Assembly: GCA_964019055.1 (NCBI GenBank)
Contig: OZ025219.1
Location: forward strand, 3,358,792-3,422,791
Length of the DNA: 64,000 bases
From: Anthopleura xanthogrammica
Taxonomy: Eukaryota; Cnidaria; Anthozoa; Actiniaria; Actiniidae
Direction of reading: 5' to 3'
Numbering within the stretch: position 1 is the stretch's first letter; each line of letters opens with the position of its first letter. The notes beneath the pieces were generated by a model. The model did no database searches and was not told where the DNA came from. It was given only the letters and a program-made list of their open reading frames with translations. Both the position numbers and the translations under genes were made by a program. Below are positions 55,801 to 64,000 of the stretch, piece after piece.

Positions 55801-58800
55801 ATATTTATTCAATTTTTCAACATCTCCAGACTCAATAGGACTCGCTTCGGACGTAGACACCTATATTTCCTTGAAACTCGAAGAATTTTCCCCTTCAATT
55901 AGTTCAGAGTGCAAGAGATCCACGTTAAGGCTTGACACTTACATAGCGCTTGTTTTTTGGGGCAGACGGTTTGGAATAGACTCCAATTCATGTGAAGCCT
56001 TTATGATGATTCCTCCATATGTTAGTCTCCGGCAGGTACACGAAAAGGGGCAAACTTCTGAGGGAGTAAAATATCGGTAAAAAAAGAACAAAATTATCAG
56101 TTAAGGTAATTCCGTAGTTATAGATCCGAACATAGAATTTTAATAAAACTTCGCACAGTTATTAAGTTAATGCTACTCATTCCAAAAATAAAATAAAAGA
56201 GGGGTCACCGTGCTCGTTTTGGCGCTAAATGACGGTAATTTATGACATTTTTGGGGTCGTACCTCAGCAATTTTCGAATCATGAGAATCGAACAAAAGGC
56301 CCCACCACTTTCAGGAAGTCATTGCTAACATTAAAATATTAGCGTTATTCTTTCTTTTATGAAGCAAAGCAACAGTTGGATGCCGAAAATTTTCCAGAAC
56401 ATGCAGTTGTTGTAAAAAATAGGGACTTTTCAACTTCGATAAGCTTCCTATTATCGATCTGGAAACATGCAGTTTTCCGCAGTATGTTTTTGAGAATATC
56501 TCGAAAACGGGACATGGAATTTTGTTTAAAGGGTTACTACAATCAAATTTTAATGTTTGTAGAACCCCGGTCGGACTCGGTCGATCTAGTGCAGTAGCAA
56601 TCCCCGGAAGTCAGTCCAAGAACCCCAATTGGACAGCATGGAATTCCCATACAATTACAAATATAGAAAATCTAAAACTATGAATTTAGTCTATTAAAAA
56701 CAACACATCCGTGGTAATAAAAGGATTTCTTAGCCAACTCGGTTCTCACCCTGGGCAAATGTAACATGTTGCTTTGCCTAGTGGTTCTGCTGTGAATAGC
56801 ACTATTAAAAGTAAAATAATTTTTGAAAAATTGGGGACAATTTCCACTGATACATTTCTTAACAAGTTTGAAGACATGATTATCCCGCCTACTTTGTAAG
56901 GACGGCCACTTAACTGCATTTAAAGCTCTATCACTCTCACCTAATCTAGTAACGATCTTCGCAGCACGCCGCTGGAGTCTCTCTAAAGATGTAGTATTTC
57001 CTACTCCACAACACCCCCAAACAGCATCAGAGTATTCAAGAACAGGGCGAATAAAGGACTTATAAATGATGTTTGCACCATATAACGTTAAATTATTTCT
57101 AATTCGCCCTAACATACCTAGCCTTTTGCCAGCTTTAGATAACATATACTGGATGGGGGTGGCCTGAAACCGAGGCTGATGCTATAATAACTGATTTGTA
57201 TAGTTAATTGTGAAGAACAGCTAGAATACTATATAATTCTTCTAAATTGTAATCGTAATCCTGGGCTTGTCAAGTATTGAGAATATGACGTCATCAGGAA
57301 CAATGGCCGCCATTTTTTAAACTCAAATATCGATCTTTGGAAGGAAAAAAGATATTTGTAAAAGGAAAGTGACGTTTCACTTCACCATCAAAGGTCTTTC
57401 AATCATGCATAAAAACCGCAAGTCAAAATTTTGATCATAGTAGCACTTTAAGTTAAGATATATTATGGTAAACCTATTTCTCATTGATTTTCTGAAATAA
57501 AAAAGATAGGTCACCGTGCTCATTTTCGCGCTACAGCTCGCAAAAGTACGAATTTTTCGAAATGTAGTAACTGAGAGGGGACTAAGGAAAGTTTACACAA
57601 AAAATATCGAAAAGGCTGTGATCTCTTTCTAAATTCATACAAAACTCTCATAACAATACCTGATAACCTTCGTTTGATGATTTGCTAGTCGTTTTGAGTT
57701 GTTTTCTGTATTTTAAGTATTTTTAACAAACCGTTTTTATCAGCCGGCCACCATTTTGAAATCGTAGTAATACGCCAATGTGCGCGAGCTCGCGCTGGCT
57801 AAAATCGTGCGCAATCCAAAACTACGGAATTACCTAAATAATCCATTTTTTAATTGAATAATCAAAATAACGCATGAGCTACAAGGTTCACCGAGCTGCA
57901 AAATACCTTGAATACAGGTAGCTCTATAATCTTTTCCACCTGGAGAAAACAATAAGTATAATAGGTTAAAATCCGTGAAAAAAAAAACTTGTTAATGTTT
58001 AATAGTCAAATAGACACAAAAGAAAACAATGAAAATAAGATATAATAACCTCTATTAGTTTACTAATTATTTCACGAGCTAAGTGTAAAACCACTATAAA
58101 ATCTTGTTATTTATTTGAAATATTTGTTATCAAACAACCCTTCTCTTGATCTCTACAATATTGTACCTTTTCTTATCTGATAGTAAATCTTGAATCCAAG
58201 TCGCGGAACGTCTTCGTTTGAACGAAATACTATTTTGATCGTGTTTGATTGTGACTCGATTATTTGTGGATATCTGCAAATAAGCAGAGCAGAATAACTA
58301 AGCACAATCTTTTTGTGACAGTTTTATTTTTTATAAGTAATAGCATGACTTGAGAGTGATTAGTGATTAAATGTCCCCGAAAGCCGAGGGAGGATTTGTT
58401 GAAGTCCCGATGCGACCCAGCCATGGTCCCGGTGATTGTCATATGAGGGACCATGCCTCATGAATAGTGATGAGGGATATTTAGACTAAATATCCCTCAG
58501 CACTATTCATCCAAGGGGATGTTAGACCGTAAACATCCCTCTGGAAATGGATCCCGAGGAAATCGTGATATTACAATACAAATACAATACCTCTCTCCGC
58601 AGTACCGGCCAATACGGGATGTCGACGGGGATACGTCTCCATCATATACTTCTACGTAGTCAGCTAAACACCATGGGTGTAACTCCAAATCAAATGCTTT
58701 AAATTCCAAACGAATCACGTGACCTTCGCTGGCCTTGATTTTCCAGGTACAGTTAGCATTGTTGTCATAGTAATCAGGATATGATGGTGACATAATATAT

Positions 58801-61800
58801 CCTGCTCTGTTGGTCAGAAACTCGTTACAAGCTGTGTAAACAAAGAAAACATCAAACGCTATAAAGTTTGTTCAAGTGATTTATATGGAGTAGTGGCTGT
58901 CAAAATGATGGGAAAGGGGAGGGACTTGAATCTCCTATAAACTTACATACTTCGAAATGGGTTGTAAATCATTTTCATTTAAAACGTTGTAAAACGTTAA
59001 GGCCCGTTTACGCGGGCAAATTTTGCGGCGATTTTTGTTGCTCCTGAAGAGATATTTGTCCAGGTAAACTTGGCGTCCGGAATTAAACTTTAAGAGTTAA
59101 TCCTTTACCATTCTTGACTATGATAAAAATCGCATCAAAAATCGTCTTGTAAACGGGTCTTTATACCATATCTAATAGTTTATTTACCTTCTCTCGCAGA
59201 TTGTGGTATTATGATGCAGGATTTCTCAGAGGTGTGTAAAGCTCCTATCGACAGTAATCCTGGCCTATTTATCATTTCTCCTTCGATAAAAAGCTTCAAA
59301 ACAATAAAATATAAAACTAGTGTTATAACAATAGCACTTCGGTCGTGTTCCGCTAACTCCCAGTTCCTTATTCTTTTTTAGGGATTATATACTGATGTGA
59401 GTGTTTTATTTATAAACACACGCTGACTGAAAATGAACGAAAAATTTTCAATACTGCACGAGGCGGAGCCCTTTCATCATAACAGTCCATTTTAAAAACC
59501 TTTGACATAAAGTGGTTTCACAACATGAATAGTTTTCATACCTTGTGGATTAAAGCGTAGACCATTTAACAACCCCTTGTGGCTTTCACGAATTCTGCGC
59601 ATAGCATGCGCGCGCATTTTCTATTTCTTCAGTTTACTGGGTTTTTTTAATTTCAACTTTGAGGGGCACTTTGCATAATACAATAGCTTGTTATCTTTCG
59701 CTGCACATGAAAACTATTGTGTTTAATATGCAAAGTACCCCTTAAATTGAATACAAATGAGTAAGATCGAAATGCTTTATGGGTCGTAATCGATTTCTTT
59801 AGAAACAAAAATCAAAAATCATTTATGTCTAAATCTTCCAAGATAATCTAACCTTATATGCTGTTAGTGTTGGTATTGATACTTGTCCATCCTTCCATCT
59901 ACTATCCCCACTGTCTTTAGTCATCCATATCGGTCTCTTGGTGTATTCTTTGCCATCTAGTTCTTGATATATCTTCAACGACTTCGCACCAGATCCCCAG
60001 ATTTTATATCTGAACTTTAAGCAGCTCTTTGAGTAACTTGGTAGCACCTCGTATCGCGGGCTCTCTAAAGTTGCTACGCTTGGTGTTTCACGAAGTGATG
60101 GTTTTATTATACTCTGAACATATCCTGAAATTATAATCACTTGATATTACATCCCGGTGTATAAACGAGATATATCACCAATCAATATATACCTTCCTTT
60201 ACTCGACAAGTTGATGCGTAAACCCGAAAATCACTAGAGTCACGAGGCAGCAGATTCAAGTAGTCTTTCCATCCTAAGATGTTCCCAGTCTCTGTTCCAC
60301 ATTTGTACGACATATAGAGTATATATTGTTCAGACAACACCTTTCTCCATGCGTTTAGTCTACTGTACTTAACCTCGGTTTTCTGACCTTGGGAATCAAA
60401 AGTGACTGATATTTTGTTACCTCCTATAAAGAAGTTAGGAACATTGAATTATTTTATTGAATTATTTACACTTTATTTTTGGGTACGTGAATGCAATTAT
60501 AAACAGCATGGGTTGTCTGTGTCGGTCCGAACCATTCCAAAGTGGGCGGCCTTTATTATGCAAAATTAGAATCATGCAATATAAATGCCAATCATTCTTA
60601 TTATCTTATCTCAATTGTAATTGGTTCATACATCACAACTTCGCATTGGCGGCTCGAAAGCGAAAGGTATCTAAGCTGCTTTAAATTGTTTATCTACGAC
60701 AATAACAACAACAACAATTTATTTGCACTCTAAAGAAAATTAAAATTACATTGAATAATATATAAAAAATGCAACAACAAAAAAAAAAGAGCACAGCTAG
60801 AAAGCCAAACGAGTTAGGCAGCTAAAAGGTCAGGGGATTTGCTAATTAAAAAAGTATTTATAGATGTATGGAAACTAATTAAATTGACTAACTAATAAGA
60901 CAAAAAGCACGAATAGAAACACACACAAGTACAAAAATAGATACAAAAAAAAATATTACGGCAGATATTTTGCCAGCAAAACATTCTAAAAGAGCAAGAG
61001 GAAGCGGATCAGTTTGGGAAGTCGAAATATTTATTTCGAGACGTAAATCTTCGGCAGGGGTGAGAAAAAGATCGTCTACGACTATAAAATCACGAAGTTA
61101 ATCATAAAGTTAGCTTATGGAATAATTCTTTGTTTTCCTCATTTAATAAACGTTAATTTATCATACAAGGATTCAGAGTTCTTAGTGCTGAGGAAAGAAT
61201 TTTCGCCGTTCGATGCTTCAAGGAAACACGCACGAGAACAATATCATCCCAGAGTGTATTGGGAAAAATGTCCCAAAACCCTAACTGTTTATTCTTCAAG
61301 GAGAAGTAGTTTTAGAATATAAAAATTGCTGAGGAACAGCATCTGCTTTCGAAATCTCGATTTTTCCATTTAGATTTGTTTACAATCTCGAACCCAGAGT
61401 CCTCCAGCGTGTTTCTTCTGAGAACTTCGAACTCTAATGACTACAAATAGTTGAGAGGCCAAAACATTTGAAATTTGGCAGAAATATTGACGAAAGTCCA
61501 ATTCTTCAAACAAGATACAAGGTAGAGCTATACGTATCCGATGACCATGATTTTGAGACTAAAATAGTTGAGGGACTTCGCGCTCTTCCAGGTCTTTTTC
61601 ACTAAAATGGGCACTTAAAACCCTAGTAATTTTTTTGTTGTCAAACCGAATACTAATTTAAAGTTTTGGTTCTGATTTATTATCTTTATTAAAGCTGGCA
61701 AGTTAGTTGTTGAACTTCTAAGCCGTGCAGCAGTTGTAGTTAAATATTTTGTAAGATATCGAGGAATTAAAACTCTAGCTCCATACACTTTCTGTTAATG

Positions 61801-63166
61801 TCCGTTCGGAATTTCTGGTGATGCATCATCAATGAGAATACTAATTATTTTAACCACTATTTCAGAAAAGTGTCATTCTTACTATACAGTAATTCTTGGT
61901 CCAAAACTCCAGTTCCTTGATGTATTACAGCGCCATCAATGTATGTCTGCCACACCCCAAAACTGGACATCCATGTCACACAAATGTGTCTCCATTTTCT
62001 ATTTCTATTTCTGAAGAAATGAAAGAAGAGAGATTAGGTCCGGTTTAGACGTCGAATTTCATCTGTGCCGAATCTAATGCAAATGACTACTTCGACGATG
62101 CGTCGGCCATCTTGAATCTGAATTAATCAAAATAACTTTTTATGAGATGCCGGGGGTATACGTAGGATCTGATCAAGAAAAAAAACAAATCCTTTGTTTC
62201 TCTGGCCCTATCATGCTGGTTAAGTGACAAGCATTTCATTTTTCTACGTAGTATCAGTCATTATTTTCACATCTTGAATCGCAATGCATTGTGGGGCGTC
62301 CAGGGGGCAAAAGAAAACAAAAATGTCGAATAAAATAGAATGTTTCGTTTATTTGTCTTTCTTTCATGTCCATCTTCTTAATTTATCTCTTGTCATGTTG
62401 TCTAGGGGTGAAACGTTAATTCAAATCGACGCCATAAGTGTAACAAAGATTTGTATATTTGCCCCCTACCAAAATGGCCGCCGTATCGTCGAAATAGTCC
62501 ATTCAAACAATAGGTTTTGCTCATTTGCATTACATTCGGTACATGTGAAATTCGACGTCTAAACCGGGCATAAGAGAGAAAGTGAAATAGAGGCATTTGT
62601 AAGTTATGCTTAATATAATAAACATATTTTTGTTTTGATTATTTATCCTTTAAGCTCTACTCCACCTTGTTATGGCATCAATCTCGAGAAACGCAATATT
62701 GATGACATTCTTCATTTTCTCCATGTTCACATAATCGACTTTAATTTTGATAGGTGATGAGGTTTTGATCGACATCCAAAGACAGATGGTAAAGCTTTCC
62801 AGCGTTCTTTTTATCTTGATACTGACAGAGTAGTTTTTATGGCCAAGCAAGAAAACTATATCCTGGCTTAGGGTGCCACCTGAATAAAAAAAACACCATG
62901 AAACGCTTTGAATTGGGCGCTCTTTGTGTGTTTAGTGTTCTTGGGATTCAAAAATTTTGCCCAACGATGCCAAATATTTTTATCTTGCTACACTTTTCGT
63001 GGTTAATATCAATTCAACTAGGACTTACCTTGTAATTTTCTCGACGCATTAATAGAATTTGCAACTTTTTCATAAGCATTGTCACTAAGTACTTCCCACT
63101 GCACTTTATCATTGCGTCCTTTTACCCAGCCTTTCCATTCATTATGAATGTTTAAATATGTGTTTC
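52834..63166 (-). CDS. Pentraxin-MAM-CUB-LRR receptor-like protein (both ends incomplete)
   Basis: Sixteen minus-strand exons join with matching phase: 63166-63029, 62879-62666, 62010-61883, 60423-60193, 60124-59853, 59293-59188, 58831-58591, 58273-58167, 57939-57907, 56057-55943, then LRR exons 55456-55385, 54893-54822, 54012-53941, 53859-53788, 53534-53463, 53099-53028, 52905-52834. That makes ten plus seven, so seventeen blocks in all. Domains in order: pentraxin (FTICLWMS, WRHICVTW, YIDGAV, then YSRLNAWRKVLS and NILGWKDYL), MAM (SCLKFRYKIWGSGAKSL, DSRWKDGQVSIP, LFIEGEM), CUB (CNEFL, SPSYPDYYDNNANCTWKI, YVEVYDG, IKIVFRSN), LRR N-cap (VCPFSCTCRR, ESIPNRLPQKT) and seven 24-residue LRRs. Each LRR exon is 72 nt, phase 2, as in LGR/relaxin-receptor genes. 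No 7TM exon was found; the receptor type is inference. Confidence 0.82.
53171..53370. mobile_element. 200-bp near-perfect foldback in LRR-gene intron
   Basis: The arm 'tgttggaacaaaaggtgtac' followed by 'gaattcttttgtgattttgt' is inverted at 53331-53370, and 'attggtaatgataattagac' pairs with 'gtctaattatcattaccaat'. It lies between LRR exons 53534-53463 and 53099-53028. Confidence 0.88.
54118..54592. mobile_element. Inverted-repeat element in LRR-gene intron
   Basis: 'gataagctcttttaaatttc' and 'ccgagatatagctttcaaac' pair with 'gagctatatctcgg' and 'gaaactttaaaagagcttatc' (with small differences). Inner 'cttaagggacgatcgttaat' and 'gacgttcgtcccttaagcg' also pair. Confidence 0.8.
56101..57837. mobile_element. 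1.7-kb element with inverted ends, carrying a LINE fragment
   Basis: 'ttaaggtaattccgtagtt' (left) is inverted as 'aaactacggaattacctaaa' (right). Inside each end, 'ggtcaccgtgctcgttttggcgcta' (about 56203) and 'ggtcaccgtgctcattttcgcgcta' (about 57511) are in direct orientation. The middle contains a separate LINE insertion. It occupies the intron between the 57939-57907 and 56057-55943 exons. Confidence 0.7.
56678..57145 (-). pseudogene. Non-LTR retrotransposon RT C-terminal fragment
   Basis: 155 codons with the typical post-RT region of LINEs: FIRPVLEYSDAVWGCC, SLERLQRRAAKIVTRL, and RALNAVKWPSLQSRRDNHVF. It is 5'-truncated, with no catalytic RT motifs and no endonuclease. Same strand as the host gene, inside its intron. 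Jockey/CR1-type superfamily is likely but not certain. Confidence 0.85.
58462..58509. repeat. Palindrome in CUB intron
   Basis: 'tgaatagtgatgagggatat' pairs with 'atatccctcagcactattca' around 'ttagactaa'. Confidence 0.8.
59662..59743. repeat. Short inverted repeat
   Basis: 'aggggcactttgcataatac' pairs with the 'aatatgcaaagtacccctt' end; inner 'aatagcttgt' / 'aaaactattgtg'. Confidence 0.6.
60690..60800. repeat. Probable retroposon tail
   Basis: (CAA)n run, 'tttatttgcactct', then A-rich sequence. Similar to 11266-11440. Lies between pentraxin exons. Confidence 0.35.
62039..62567. mobile_element. 530-bp inverted-ended element in pentraxin intron
   Basis: 'ccggtttagacgtcgaattt' is inverted as 'aaattcgacgtctaaaccgg', with inner 'aatgcaaatgactacttcgacgat' / 'atcgtcgaaatagtcc...atttgcatt'. 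Confidence 0.85.
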
Positions 63167-64000
63167 CTGAAATAAAAATGTGTTACCCAAGGTCAAGAGA
63201 GGAAGGACGCAGTTGTATCATGCTCTTTGTATCTTAAGCCGACATGGGTGAAAAACGCACTGAGCATGCTCGAAAGGTCGGCAGAAAATACATAGACGAG
63301 TCGTGTTTGCGAAGAAAACCAATGGAAATTTACGTGTCTTGTATTATGCGAATTTCTCTTGTATTATTTGACCAGAGAAAGAAAACGACTAGTAGTGACA
63401 TAGCCTGATATCGTTTTTATTAACGAGTGAGCGATATCATACGGAAAACTCATGAATAAAAATGATATCAGGCTCTTAACATGTGATCATTTGTTATACT
63501 TTTGTGAGACAGAGATACTGTATAGATAAAGACACTATGAAAGAATTAGCTTTAAGTTTCAAGAACTGACTTAAAGTTTTGACATTTTGTAAAGTCCATT
63601 CGGTCACGCATGTTTGGAAGTCAAATTTGCATACGGACTTAGAGCATGCGCAGACGTTTTTCACGCTTGTCAATAGTAGGTGGTTGATTTCAAAATGATA
63701 CGTGTGCAGTCTGCAGAAACAAATATGGGGGTTGTACAAGGTATTCAAAGTAAAAAACTGATTCATGTACTGATACGTTATGAATAATACGGAGTTTTCT
63801 ACTTCTAGCTAATGTTATTTTCTTCTTCTTCTATTTTCTACGGTTTTAGAGAACTGGTTTCGTTCTTCCTTGCTTTTCTACAATGATAGTCTCCCTTCTT
63901 CCCGCCTAAATTAGATAAGGAAGAGAAATAGGGAAGATTTAGAACATTAAATTATCCTATATGATGCGTGGTGATTCTTAACTCACTTTGTCTGTATACA
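63167..64000. other. 5' side of the LRR gene, no exon resolved
   Basis: The gene should continue upstream because the first resolved exon enters in phase 1 without a start or signal peptide. The only structure is an inverted repeat at about 63402-63475 ('agcctgatatcgtttttatt' pairing with 'aataaaaatgatatcaggct'), related to 17455-17480. Confidence 0.5.

Overview
This window looks like nuclear DNA from an invertebrate animal, most likely an anthozoan cnidarian (coral or sea anemone). It is AT-rich, with small exons split by GT-AG introns, abundant foldback elements, and domain types common in anthozoans (ApeC, and a pentraxin/MAM/CUB/LRR receptor). Species is not determinable from the window. 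Most short ORFs are chance or repeat-derived. The real genes were found by joining exons whose splice sites and codon phase agree.

Layout. 1-10.4 kb is repeats: a 5'-truncated Penelope-like retroelement with inverted flanks (2258-4395), foldback elements, and a 40-bp satellite array (7292-8697). 10.55-17.2 kb, minus strand, holds a gene whose eight phase-matched exons encode a SEA domain, an ApeC domain and a transmembrane segment near the C-terminus. 19.7-30.9 kb is a tandemly duplicated cluster of a small secreted peptide: two intact two-exon genes, two orphan signal-peptide exons and one orphan mature-peptide exon, separated by minisatellites. 32.0 kb has a tRNA-Ser(GCT).

34.8-39.95 kb (minus) is a complete ten-exon protein phosphatase 6 catalytic subunit gene (PPP6C). 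It shares an 81-bp bidirectional promoter with the eight-exon mitoribosomal protein gene MRPS35 (plus, 40.03-44.35 kb). 44.4-52.8 kb is repeats, including a second, oppositely oriented and larger array of the same 40-bp satellite (48.5-51.7 kb).

52.8-63.2 kb (minus) holds the most striking gene: sixteen phase-consistent exons encode pentraxin, MAM, CUB, LRR N-cap and at least seven leucine-rich repeats, each LRR on its own 72-nt phase-2 exon. This exon pattern resembles LGR/relaxin-type receptors. Both ends of the gene are missing from what I could resolve.

Functionally, the SEA-ApeC-TM protein and the pentraxin-MAM-CUB-LRR protein both look like cell-surface recognition molecules, and the small peptides look secreted. 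PPP6C and MRPS35 are housekeeping genes. No operon logic applies. Exon coordinates were derived by eye from splice sites and reading-frame phase, so individual boundaries may be off by a few bases.
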